This document shows, piece by piece, positions 1 through 6,943 of a stretch of 6,997 bases of DNA. The DNA comes from Tangfeifania sp. (GTDB taxonomy: Bacteria; Bacteroidota; Bacteroidia; Bacteroidales; Prolixibacteraceae), in assembly GCA_018400515.1 (NCBI GenBank), contig JAGYMR010000147.1, forward strand, positions 1-6,997, read 5' to 3'. The translations under genes and the position numbers were made by a program. The notes below the pieces were generated by a model. That model saw only the letters and a program-made list of their open reading frames with translations, made no database searches and had not been told where the DNA came from. The stretch's first letter is position 1, and each line of letters opens with the position of its first letter.

Positions 1-110
1 GTAACCCGTTTTCCGGCGGGAGCAGAAGCGACCCACGGGTCGGGTTGGTTGCTTTGGTTACAGGCAAAGAGGGTGAGGAGGGCGATTAAAAGAATGTTTG
101 TCCGTTTCAT
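1..110 (-). CDS. Lipoprotein, N-terminal fragment (cut by window edge)
   Basis: Reading leftward from the ATG at 110-108 gives 36 codons without a stop before the window ends. The protein begins MKRTNILLIALLTLFAC, a textbook lipoprotein signal peptide: basic residues 2-3, a hydrophobic core of about residues 5-15, and a lipobox LFAC with the acylated cysteine at 17. Phe at -2 is unusual for a strict lipobox but tolerated in Bacteroidota. The mature start (NQSNQPDPWVASAPAGKRVT) is polar and flexible, as is usual for a linker to a surface or periplasmic domain. The functional domain lies outside the window, so no function can be given. A strong terminator and about 270 bases separate it from the susCD group, so it probably has its own promoter, though the same orientation suggests the same locus. 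It could be a binding protein or a secreted enzyme. Confidence 0.8.
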   Translation of the reverse strand, partial: MKRTNILLIALLTLFACNQSNQPDPWVASAPAGKRV

Positions 111-382
111 TTGTTGGTGTCGATTGCTTTTTTGTGATAAACTAAGGAGCCTTTCCGGGCACAACGTGGTCCGGTTAAACGAGAATCCTTTTTTCCCGGA
201 GGATCAATTTCCTTATTAAGTTACATTTTTTTGCTGAAAATTCCGGTGCAGTGGCGGGATTATTTTTGCCGGTTTTGAATCCGTATTCCCGGTTTATATT
301 TTTTTAGATGAATTGTTTTTTCAGGCATGGTACCCGGATGGAATAAACTTTGGTGTCAGGGCCCGGGGTTTATCCAAAAGGA
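111..382. other. Intergenic region between terminator and downstream lipoprotein gene
   Basis: I see no gene here on either strand. It runs from the terminator of the susCD group to the ATG of the downstream lipoprotein and should contain that gene's promoter. The best leftward match I find is weak: TTG at 164-162, a 17-base gap, then TAGTTTAT at 144-137, which fits only 4 of the 6 fixed positions of TAnnTTTG and would give a leader of roughly 20 bases. The stretch around 150-175 contains short CCGG/CCGG complementarity but no convincing stem. No riboswitch or RNA gene was recognised. Confidence 0.5.
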
Positions 383-406
383 AAGGCCCGGAAAAATCCG
401 GGCCTT
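383..406 (-). terminator. Rho-independent terminator after the susCD-lipoprotein group
   Basis: A perfect 10-base-pair inverted repeat, AAGGCCCGGA and TCCGGGCCTT, encloses a 4-base loop at 393-396. It starts 19 bases past the stop codon of the third gene. Reading leftward, the stem is followed by a U-rich stretch (TCCTTTT). Reading rightward it is followed by TTGTTATTTTTTT, so it could work in both directions, but only the leftward genes need it. It marks the likely end of the three-gene transcript. Confidence 0.85.
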
Positions 407-425
407 GTTATTTTTTTACGGGCCG

Positions 426-1199
426 TCAGTCAGCCTGAGCAATCTTAAAATCGTAGGTGCCGCCGCCAATGTCATATCCGCTGAATTCAAAGCTCAGGAG
501 CAATTCATTGGAGGTGGCATTGTATGTTCCTGCTGGACCTGAGTGGAATGTCATATCCGCCCCCCAAGAGGTTGCGGAGACATCATTCAGCAGGGTTACA
601 TCTCCTTTGAATGTATCGGTATTGATTTCACCCAGTTCCAGTTCAAATACCACCTCAGCTCCCGAATCGTCCCAGAAGTTAAAGGTAATATCAATCCGGT
701 GGCAGTCATCATTGATTTTTTCTCCCGAGCAGGCTGCAGGACTGTAATCCGGGTAAATCAGATCCGCACAATTGAGATCCCCTGTCCAGCGGTCGGCAAG
801 ACAGCCAATCGGGGGGACGTAATAATCGAGCACGACCGTCCAGTCGGCAGAATTGCCAGAAGGCGCCGTGACACGGTATTGGTGCGGGGAGGAAAAATCC
901 CCGTACGTTCCGAAAGCGGGAGCTCCGTTCAGGGGGGCAATGGTGCAGCCGGCCTTTAAATTCCCCTGCAGGTATACGTTGGAAAAATCAACTGTTTTAT
1001 CTTTCACCCAGACGGTATCGATCAGTGCTTCGGGGTAAATCGCATTTTCCTGGGCGATTTTTCCGTTTTCATTTCCCACCAGGATTTCCTTAATTCCCGG
1101 GTCATCGGGTAGTTCTCCCACTTCTTTGAAATCCGGGATACAACCGGCCGTTAAAAGAAGAAAGACGGATAATATGTTTTTTAAATGTTTCATTTTCAT
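426..1199 (-). CDS. Surface-type lipoprotein, DUF5018-like N-terminal domain plus four-cysteine C-terminal domain
   Basis: This 257-residue protein occupies the third position of a susC-susD group, where SusE/SusF-like or surface glycan-binding lipoproteins usually lie. Residues 1-20 are a lipoprotein signal peptide ending in the lipobox TAGC (Cys20), followed by an acidic linker (EVGELPDDPG). Residues about 36-126 resemble the immunoglobulin-like repeats in Bacteroidota lipoproteins called DUF5018: an early strand, LKAGCTIAP, then DFSSPHQYRVTAPSG and WTVVLDY. Residues about 131-257 form a second, strand-rich domain with cysteines at 133, 144, 157 and 166, which could make two disulphides, and patterns such as TFNFWDD and VVFELELGE. 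There is no enzyme motif. The susD stop lies 18 bases upstream and a terminator follows, so it is probably the last gene of the transcript. A second ATG two codons in (1193-1191) could equally be the start. A role in surface ligand binding is inferred from position and lipid anchor; the ligand is unknown. Confidence 0.85.
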   Translation of the reverse strand: MKMKHLKNILSVFLLLTAGCIPDFKEVGELPDDPGIKEILVGNENGKIAQENAIYPEALIDTVWVKDKTVDFSNVYLQGNLKAGCTIAPLNGAPAFGTYGDFSSPHQYRVTAPSGNSADWTVVLDYYVPPIGCLADRWTGDLNCADLIYPDYSPAACSGEKINDDCHRIDITFNFWDDSGAEVVFELELGEINTDTFKGDVTLLNDVSATSWGADMTFHSGPAGTYNATSNELLLSFEFSGYDIGGGTYDFKIAQAD

Positions 1200-1217
1200 T
1201 TTTTTTAGTGATGAATG

Positions 1218-3029
1218 TTAATCCCAGCCAAAAATTTGGGTAAGGTTGGGGTTTACCGTTGTATGGGTTTGTGGAATAGGCCTGTAATAATATTTGGGTT
1301 CAATAAAGTTACCCCTTTCTTTGATGGATTCCACATAGCCCTGGTTGTCGCCGCTGATATAGAAGGAAGCATCGCTGTCCTGCGGTCCTACGCGGTAATA
1401 GATCAGTGTTTCTCCGAGCGAGTTGGTCTCTTTGTCACCGGCTGCCGGAATGGATTCACTGATATCAAGCAGGACAATGTCCTCGATGCCGTCGCCGGTG
1501 AGGTCATATTTCCCTAGTCCGGGGAAATAAAGGCCACGGGGCTCCTTTTCGAGGTTTTTTCCGGCTGCCCAGCGCATCAGATCATCGTAGCGGTACCCTT
1601 CCAGGGCAAATTCAATGCGGCGTTCCCGACGTATCTCCAGGATTTCGTTCCGTTGGTCAGCATTCACGTTGGAGAACCGCTCTTCCTGTAGCGGACCCAC
1701 ATCCGGATTCATATTCATAGGAGGCATGTCAGCCCGTTCACGCAACACATTGACGGTTTTATCCAGATCGGTCTGTTCCAGTTCTCCCAGTTCGGCTTTT
1801 GCTTCGGCATAGATCAACAATATCTCGGCATAGCGGAGTGTCGGGAAATCGATGCTGTTTTGAAAGGTTTGCTCCGTATTATTTACAAAACCTTTTATCT
1901 GGTGATAGCCTGTAAAGTTTTTCTGAAGTTTTTGAATGTAGATGCCTCCACCCTGCGAGTAGGTATCGGTATTAATCAGTTCCCAGCCCGGATATGCAAA
2001 GGTTTGTTTCAGACGGGGGTCCCTGTTTTCAAACTCCTCAACAAATGTTTTTGTCTCGTATCCCGGTTGGTCGGCATAAAAGGAGCCGTCATTCATAAGG
2101 TAGGCCTGCAAAAGGTCTTTGGAGGGACTCACTTCGTAGTTGCCGAACATCCAGTCCCACCAGCCGCTGTTTTTCACCTGGTCTTCGTAAATGTTGGCAA
2201 AAATTACTTCGGGATTAGATGTAAGGTCCTGGCTGTTAAAGAGGGTTCTGTAATCGCTTTGGGGATTCCCTGTTGAATAGATGCTGAAGTCGCTGTTTTC
2301 CATGATTTCACTGGCGGCATCGCGGGCTATTTCGAGGTAGGTGGCAGCGGATGATGCGAGGCCGAGTTCCGGGTGGTATTTTCTAAAAGTTCCTTCATAC
2401 AATGCATGCCGGGCTTTATAGGCCAGTACTACCCACTTGTCAACCGCCCCTTCAGGCTGAACCGCTTTAACATTCTCAGCGGCAAAATCATAATCTTCAA
2501 ATATTTTTTCCACCACCATTTCCCGTGGATCGCGGCCTTTGAAAAGCAAATCTTCATCCGAAGTCCCGATTACCTGGTCGTACCAGGGGACATCGGAAAA
2601 GCGTTTTATCTTGTCGAAATAAAAGCGGGCCCGGAAGAATCGGGCGACACCTTCGTAATGGGCCAGCAGGTCTTCCGAAACTGCTGCTTTTTCAAAATTT
2701 TCGAGGAACAGGTTGATGTTCCTGAGTCTTTCCCAGTCCCAGCCCCCGGTTATGGTTGCCGAGGAGGGATCGCTGCTGAGCATGATGTTTTTTAACTCCG
2801 TATTTCCGGTATTGGAGGCATTATCGGTGGTATAATACCCGTCATCCCCATATTCATTGATGCCCGGAAATGAATAGAGGTTATAGAGGAACATTTTCAG
2901 GTCCTCCTCGCTTTGGAAAAAGTTTTCTGTGCCTATGGAGGTTTCCGGAAAACGGTCCATAAATGAGTCATTACATCCTGAAAGCAGGATGATGAGTGTA
3001 ACGCTAATAGTTGAGAATATTCGTTTCAT
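1218..3029 (-). CDS. susD: SusD/RagB-family outer-membrane lipoprotein
   Basis: This 603-residue protein is the substrate-capturing partner of the adjacent SusC-like transporter. In this family the lipoprotein sits on the outer face of the barrel and opens and closes like a lid. Residues 1-19 are a lipoprotein signal peptide with lipobox LSGC (Cys19). The mature start (NDSFMDRFPETSIGTENFF, then SEEDL) is typical of SusD proteins. Helical TPR-like stretches include WDWERLRNINLFLEN (97-111), HYEGVARFFRARFYFDKIKRF (124-144) and VVLAYKARHALYEGTF (200-215). The C-terminal family signature is clear: TLRYAEILLIYAEAKAELGE (397-416), VNVLRERADMP (427-436), EIRRERRIEFALEGYRYDDL (465-484), and a final YYRPIP...NPNLTQIFGWD. 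A loop at 509-517 (DLTGDGIED) resembles a calcium-binding loop, as in some other family members. Length is slightly above the common 500-600. Only 27 bases separate it from the susC stop, so the two are surely co-transcribed. The symbol denotes the family; starch is not implied. Confidence 0.97.
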   Translation of the reverse strand: MKRIFSTISVTLIILLSGCNDSFMDRFPETSIGTENFFQSEEDLKMFLYNLYSFPGINEYGDDGYYTTDNASNTGNTELKNIMLSSDPSSATITGGWDWERLRNINLFLENFEKAAVSEDLLAHYEGVARFFRARFYFDKIKRFSDVPWYDQVIGTSDEDLLFKGRDPREMVVEKIFEDYDFAAENVKAVQPEGAVDKWVVLAYKARHALYEGTFRKYHPELGLASSAATYLEIARDAASEIMENSDFSIYSTGNPQSDYRTLFNSQDLTSNPEVIFANIYEDQVKNSGWWDWMFGNYEVSPSKDLLQAYLMNDGSFYADQPGYETKTFVEEFENRDPRLKQTFAYPGWELINTDTYSQGGGIYIQKLQKNFTGYHQIKGFVNNTEQTFQNSIDFPTLRYAEILLIYAEAKAELGELEQTDLDKTVNVLRERADMPPMNMNPDVGPLQEERFSNVNADQRNEILEIRRERRIEFALEGYRYDDLMRWAAGKNLEKEPRGLYFPGLGKYDLTGDGIEDIVLLDISESIPAAGDKETNSLGETLIYYRVGPQDSDASFYISGDNQGYVESIKERGNFIEPKYYYRPIPQTHTTVNPNLTQIFGWD

Positions 3030-3056
3030 GATCGTAATTTTTTCAGTTTTTCAACA

Positions 3057-6000
3057 TTAAAAATCAATGTTTACACCAAAAGAGTACCTTCTCTGGAAGG
3101 GGTAAGCATATCCCCACCCGTCATCTGTTACCGCCTCGGGGTCGAAATAGTCGCTTACTTCGGACCATTCGGCGATATTTTCGCCGCTTACGAAAAAGCG
3201 GACCCGGTCGATATTCATTTTTCGGGTGAGTGCTTTTGGCAGGGTATACCCGATAGTGATGTTTTTTATCCGGATGTAGGCTGCACTCAGGAGGTACCGG
3301 GTTTGCGGTGTTGCCAGTCCTTTTGATTCATTCAGCCCTTCACCCAGGTTGCGGTCGGCCAGCCATGCCTGGAAAATGGGATACTCAGCATCGAGGTTTT
3401 GGTTTGCAAGGCCGGCATCGATATAGGCCTGTGAATGTTTTGCCATGTCCACTTCACTGTCATCTTCCGGCCGGTAAAAGTCAAAAAGGTGGGTGTATCC
3501 TCCTTCATAAGGCTGCTGATAGAAGCCCCAGTAAAGGTAGTGCCGCGGGTAGTAATCTTTTTTCCCAATGCCCTGTACAAAAGTTCGGACGTCGAACCCG
3601 TTCCAGTCAAAATTCAGGTTGAGTCCAACCCGGTAGCGGGGGGAAGTATTTCCTATGACGACCGCATCTTTCGGATCATCTACGGTGTATCCTTTTTCAA
3701 TGATCCCGTTTCCGTCCTGGTCGACGTATTTGGGCCAGCCGGGTACAATCGACAGTGCTCCCCAGGGGATGATCTGTGTTTCATCCAGCGCCTGTGTTTG
3801 TTCAGCGGTCTCGAAGAACCCGTCGCTTTCAAGTCCCCAGAGCTCCCCGAATTCCCTTCCGATGTAATACTGATTCAGATTTTTGTTCGGATTATCAAAA
3901 TCAGTGATCCACGCCCTGGTATCGGAAAGAATGAAGCGGGAATTGAAATTCAGCCTTTTTCCGGCCAGATTGAAGTGGTTTTTGTAGTTGATGGTGAGTT
4001 CCCACCCGTTGGTCTGCAGATCAGCTGCATTCTCCCGGGGTTCATCAGCCCCCAGGACATCCGGAAGGTCTTTCCCCTGGGTGAGCATTCCTGTAGTATT
4101 TCTTTTATAGATATCGAACGTGGCAGAAAGGCGGTCTTCGAAAAAACCGAGGTCTGCTCCGAAATTGACCGTTTCGACGGTTTCCCAGGTGTAGTTGTCC
4201 GAAACCAGTTGCGGGGGGGACACTCTTTGCGGCAATTCGCCGCCGACGATGTAATCAGCCTCCGATGGATTCATGGTGGGAATATATCCGTAGGCCGACA
4301 CGTTTTGGTTTCCGAGGGAGCCATAGGAACTTCTTAGTTTCAGACTACTGAGAACAGGTTTCAGAGGCTCCGCGAAGTTCTCGCGGTCAACCCGCCAGGC
4401 TGCAGAAGCCGAAGGAAAGAATCCGAAACGGCTCTCTTCGGGGAACCTTGAGGAGCCATCGTAGCGGCCGTTGAATTCAACGATGTACCTTTCTTTAAGG
4501 ATGTAATTCAGCCGGTAAAAGGCTCCCCGGATGGCCCAGTCGGTAATGCTTTCATCCACATAGTCCTCCCCGGTAGCCAGGGCAATGGTGGGGAGTGATC
4601 CGGAGATCACATTGTCGCGTCTCGCCTCGAACCACTCTGATCGGCTGTGTTCCTGGTTGAAACCAAGGAGGGCGGTCACATGATGATCTTCGGCCCATAT
4701 TTTGTCGTACGTGCCATAAAGATTAAAAACATGGTAAAGGTCGAACGTTGCGCTGCGGTAAGCTTCGTTTGTTCCTTCTTCCCGGACATCCTCCGGTCCG
4801 TAGCCGATGTTGTATTTGGAGTAAAACCATCCGTAGTTGCTGTTTCCTTTGCGAATGGTATAGTCGGCATTGATTTTCAGCGCATCGCTGAAGAAACGTG
4901 CTTCGGCTGTAAAGGTTGACTGGGTGCTGTTGTACCGGTTGTCTACATCACCACCTCCGGTGAGCTGAGCTGCCAGGATCCCTACTTCTGAGTTGGACCA
5001 TGTGCCGTCGGGGTTTTTATCCCAGGAGGTTGGGGCAAGATTGTAGAGGTCCCATATGTCTAAATGTGAAGGCTCCTGCCGTTCCGTCATGGTAAAAAGG
5101 GTATTGTTTCCAACGGTTAGCCATTCAAATGGTTCATAGTCAATTTTACTCCGGATGCTGTAGCGGTTAAAAAGATCGTTTGCAATTTCCAAAGCGCCGT
5201 TTTCATTATCAAAAGCGCCCGACAAGTAATACCTTACTTTTCCCGTTTTCCCGTCAACCTGGATATTGTGTTTTTGGGAGAAGGTAAAATCACTCAGAAA
5301 ATAGGGGGTCCAATCCCTGTTTCCCATGTATTCCCAGGAGGTTTCATCGCGTGGGTTAATCCGGACCCCTTCGGTGGCTTCCGGGTTGTCGGAACGATCT
5401 TTTGCCCAGGCATAAGTTTCGTCCGACGGGTTGAAGTTATTCCACGGCGTATTGTCGGTAGCCAGATCCTGCAGCCTCAAATAGATGTAAGGATCATTTG
5501 TTTTCTCGGGGAGCACGGTGGGCTTTGACCACGACAGGTTGTTATTATAACTGAGGTTGACCCCTTCCCGGGTGCCGGTCTTCGTGGTGATCAGCACCAC
5601 CCCGAAAGCTGCTCTTGCTCCGTATATGGCTGCTGATGCGGCATCTTTCAGCACCGAAATTTCTGATACATCCTCCGGTGTCAGCCGGTTTAATTCCCAT
5701 GCATCGGCAGGAACCCCGTCAATCAGGATCAGGGGTTCACCCCCATTGATGGAGGTCATTCCCCGGATGTTGATCTCAGCTGCCTGCCCCGGTTCTCCGC
5801 TCACAAAATCAATATTAAGGTTGGGCACAACCCCCTGCAAGCCCTGTGAAATGTTCACTATTGGACGGCTTTCCAGCTCTTTGGAATCTACGGCATCCAC
5901 GGCACCCGAAAGGTTTACCTTCTTTTGTGTTCCGTAGCCGACCACGACCACTTCCCCGATATCGGTCAGCTCCTTTTCCATGGTGACATGTATCTCTTTT

Positions 6001-6302
6001 CTCCCGTTTACCATGACTTCCTTGTTTAACATGCCGATAAAGGAAAACACAAGCGTTCCATCTTCGGGGGCATTGATCTGGTATTCCCCGTTAACATTCG
6101 TCACTGTTCCCTGTGAAGTGCCTTTGACAACGATCGACACTCCGGGAAGAACAATATTGTCTTCAGCTGATCGAACCGTGCCTTGTACCAGTATCTCCTG
6201 TGCCAGGGAAAAGAAAGGCACCAGCAAGGTTAAAAACAGCAAAACAATTTTTGATTTGCCCCGTTTTTGGTAATCATTTCTGAATCTGTACATTTTCTTC
6301 AT
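3057..6302 (-). CDS. susC: SusC/RagA-family TonB-linked outer-membrane transporter
   Basis: This 1081-residue protein is a TonB-dependent outer-membrane barrel that imports large ligands, usually oligosaccharides and sometimes peptides, delivered by its SusD partner. Residues 1-35 are a signal peptide with a basic n-region, a hydrophobic core (IVLLFLTLLVPFF) and probable cleavage after SLA. A carboxypeptidase-regulatory-like domain spans about 38-110. The TonB-box-like segment EVVVVGYGTQKK (117-128) follows. The plug spans about 129-245, with NIRGMTSINGGEPLILIDGVP (178-198) and the family signature VLKDAASAAIYGARAAFGVV (217-236). The remainder is the 22-strand-type barrel, with typical segments NGRYDGSSRFPEESRFGFFP (611-630), GNTSPRYRVGLN (884-895) and a terminal strand ending in Phe1081. 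A DQDGNGIIE loop (861-869) resembles a calcium site. There is no N-terminal STN domain, which argues against control by a sigma/anti-sigma pair. An in-frame ATG at codon 4 (6293-6291) is an alternative start. It is the first gene of the group, with susD 27 bases downstream. Intact; substrate unknown. Confidence 0.98.
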   Translation of the reverse strand: MKKMYRFRNDYQKRGKSKIVLLFLTLLVPFFSLAQEILVQGTVRSAEDNIVLPGVSIVVKGTSQGTVTNVNGEYQINAPEDGTLVFSFIGMLNKEVMVNGRKEIHVTMEKELTDIGEVVVVGYGTQKKVNLSGAVDAVDSKELESRPIVNISQGLQGVVPNLNIDFVSGEPGQAAEINIRGMTSINGGEPLILIDGVPADAWELNRLTPEDVSEISVLKDAASAAIYGARAAFGVVLITTKTGTREGVNLSYNNNLSWSKPTVLPEKTNDPYIYLRLQDLATDNTPWNNFNPSDETYAWAKDRSDNPEATEGVRINPRDETSWEYMGNRDWTPYFLSDFTFSQKHNIQVDGKTGKVRYYLSGAFDNENGALEIANDLFNRYSIRSKIDYEPFEWLTVGNNTLFTMTERQEPSHLDIWDLYNLAPTSWDKNPDGTWSNSEVGILAAQLTGGGDVDNRYNSTQSTFTAEARFFSDALKINADYTIRKGNSNYGWFYSKYNIGYGPEDVREEGTNEAYRSATFDLYHVFNLYGTYDKIWAEDHHVTALLGFNQEHSRSEWFEARRDNVISGSLPTIALATGEDYVDESITDWAIRGAFYRLNYILKERYIVEFNGRYDGSSRFPEESRFGFFPSASAAWRVDRENFAEPLKPVLSSLKLRSSYGSLGNQNVSAYGYIPTMNPSEADYIVGGELPQRVSPPQLVSDNYTWETVETVNFGADLGFFEDRLSATFDIYKRNTTGMLTQGKDLPDVLGADEPRENAADLQTNGWELTINYKNHFNLAGKRLNFNSRFILSDTRAWITDFDNPNKNLNQYYIGREFGELWGLESDGFFETAEQTQALDETQIIPWGALSIVPGWPKYVDQDGNGIIEKGYTVDDPKDAVVIGNTSPRYRVGLNLNFDWNGFDVRTFVQGIGKKDYYPRHYLYWGFYQQPYEGGYTHLFDFYRPEDDSEVDMAKHSQAYIDAGLANQNLDAEYPIFQAWLADRNLGEGLNESKGLATPQTRYLLSAAYIRIKNITIGYTLPKALTRKMNIDRVRFFVSGENIAEWSEVSDYFDPEAVTDDGWGYAYPFQRRYSFGVNIDF

Positions 6303-6310
6303 TGGAATAA

Positions 6311-6337
6311 AATTAAATGGTTCAATTTCAATTAAAT
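6311..6337. repeat. Direct repeat AATTAAAT x2 in the susC leader
   Basis: AATTAAAT occurs at 6311-6318 and again at 6330-6337, a 19-base period, with a TTCAATTTCAATT tandem in between. Both copies lie within 36 bases of the susC start. An A/T-rich, unstructured leader is typical of strong Bacteroidota translation starts, so this may reflect composition rather than a binding site. Confidence 0.4.
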
Positions 6338-6380
6338 ATAAGTCCTTGTACTTTTTACTTCAGCACTTCACGGAAGGCCC

Positions 6381-6396
6381 ATGAGTTTTTTCTCAT
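6381..6396 (+). other. Small hairpin with T-run in the susC leader
   Basis: ATGAG (6381-6385) and CTCAT (6392-6396) are perfect complements around six Ts, and another six Ts follow. Read rightward this looks like a weak, AU-rich terminator. Read leftward, in the direction of susC, the stem is followed by GGGCC and would not terminate. Its position about 80 bases before the susC ATG places it inside the probable susC leader. The 5-base-pair stem is short and could be chance. Confidence 0.3.
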
Positions 6397-6430
6397 TTTT
6401 TTGTTGCAGACAAAACATCCCCATTCCATG

Positions 6431-6460
6431 CAAATGAATTTCCTTTCATGTATGGTCAAA
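6431..6460 (-). promoter_or_regulatory. Candidate promoter for the susC-susD-lipoprotein transcript
   Basis: Reading leftward, TTTG (6460-6457) is followed after 18 bases by TTCATTTG (6438-6431). This matches the -33 TTTG fully and the -7 TAnnTTTG at 5 of 6 fixed positions (T instead of A at the second), with near-normal spacing. It predicts a start near 6424 and an untranslated leader of about 120 bases before the susC ATG. A competing match, TATATTTA at 6340-6333, also fits 5 of 6 positions but has no -33 partner. The sequence match is all that supports this; the regulator is unknown. Confidence 0.4.
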
Positions 6461-6480
6461 TTATGAAAATAAAGACCTAT

Positions 6481-6842
6481 TGCCTGTTTCATTATGGGCA
6501 TAGGAATTCGCATTTAACTTTCTTATCACTCTTGGCATTTCACAAAAGGAGATTACAAAACCTGCCCGGTATTTTCATTGATGGCTGCCCCGGCATGCCG
6601 GTTTTCTTAAAAAACGGCCTTGTTGGAACAGCTTCCGGCTTTTTCTGCATTAGGGAAGTGGGTACATGTGTATAACTCCGCCCCTGCCGGGTACCCGCTT
6701 TTCTTTCAGGCAGATGAAAGGAAAAAGACCGGTGTTCTGAAAAAAGATTGGAGGTCAGCAAAATTTTTCGTCAAGGCACATGATACTTCCATGTCTGATT
6801 GATCCGTTTTCCTTTGTTCTTGCCGTAAAATGCCTGTTTCAT
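6481..6842. repeat. 12-base direct repeat, two copies
   Basis: TGCCTGTTTCAT occurs at 6481-6492 and 6831-6842, 350 bases apart in the same orientation, with no identity beyond the 12 bases. On the minus strand each copy reads ATGAAACAGGCA, so each could start a peptide with Met-Lys-Gln-Ala. The feature ends mark the outer ends of the two copies; the bases between are not repeated. An exact 12-base match within about 700 bases is uncommon by chance but not compelling. Confidence 0.5.
6617..6639. other. Hairpin flanked by A- and T-runs, possible bidirectional terminator
   Basis: GGAA (6625-6628) pairs with TTCC (6633-6636) around CAGC, and GCC (6617-6619) pairs with GGC (6637-6639) across a 5-base bulge. 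A TTTTT run follows on the plus strand (6640-6644), and an A-run precedes it (6609-6614), giving a T-run on the minus strand. This layout could terminate transcripts in either direction and so insulate susC from whatever lies to the right. The bulge and short outer stem make it much weaker than the terminator at 383-406. Confidence 0.25.
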
Positions 6843-6943
6843 AGCACTCATTTTTCGGTTAGAATTTTCGCTGACAAAATTGATTTTTATCTTTTTATTT
6901 CTTGTTTAAAAAGGATTAAAAAACTGTTATATTATTTAAAATA

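Noticed and set aside
30..41. Inverted repeat GACCC-AC-GGGTC
   Set aside because: It lies within the coding part of the partial lipoprotein, has a two-base centre that cannot form a hairpin loop without opening pairs, and has no T-run.
543..959. 138-codon plus-strand reading frame opposite the third lipoprotein
   Set aside because: The opposite frame has a clear lipoprotein signal and domain pattern in operon context. This one is arginine-rich, without any recognisable feature.
1860..2795. Two plus-strand frames of about 140 codons opposite susD
   Set aside because: They lie antisense to a complete SusD-family gene and show no independent coding evidence.
3435..4337. 300-codon plus-strand reading frame antisense to susC
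   Set aside because: It lies entirely inside the intact susC-like gene, whose protein matches its family end to end. The antisense translation has no recognisable domain or signal peptide and fits a chance frame opposite a moderately GC-rich gene.
6333..6340. TATATTTA as the susC -7 box
   Set aside because: It fits 5 of 6 fixed positions of TAnnTTTG, but I find no TTG/TTTG at the right distance upstream. The match at 6431-6460 has both elements.
6540..6761. 73-codon minus-strand frame upstream of susC
   Set aside because: It overlaps two equally long plus-strand frames (6448-6675 and 6620-6802), has no signal peptide or domain, and runs across the palindromes and hairpins of this region. 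All three look like chance frames.
6771..6851. 26-codon minus-strand frame, basic peptide
   Set aside because: It is too short and without recognisable features to annotate as a gene. It is kept only as part of the repeat observation because its internal Met codon lies in the 12-base repeat.
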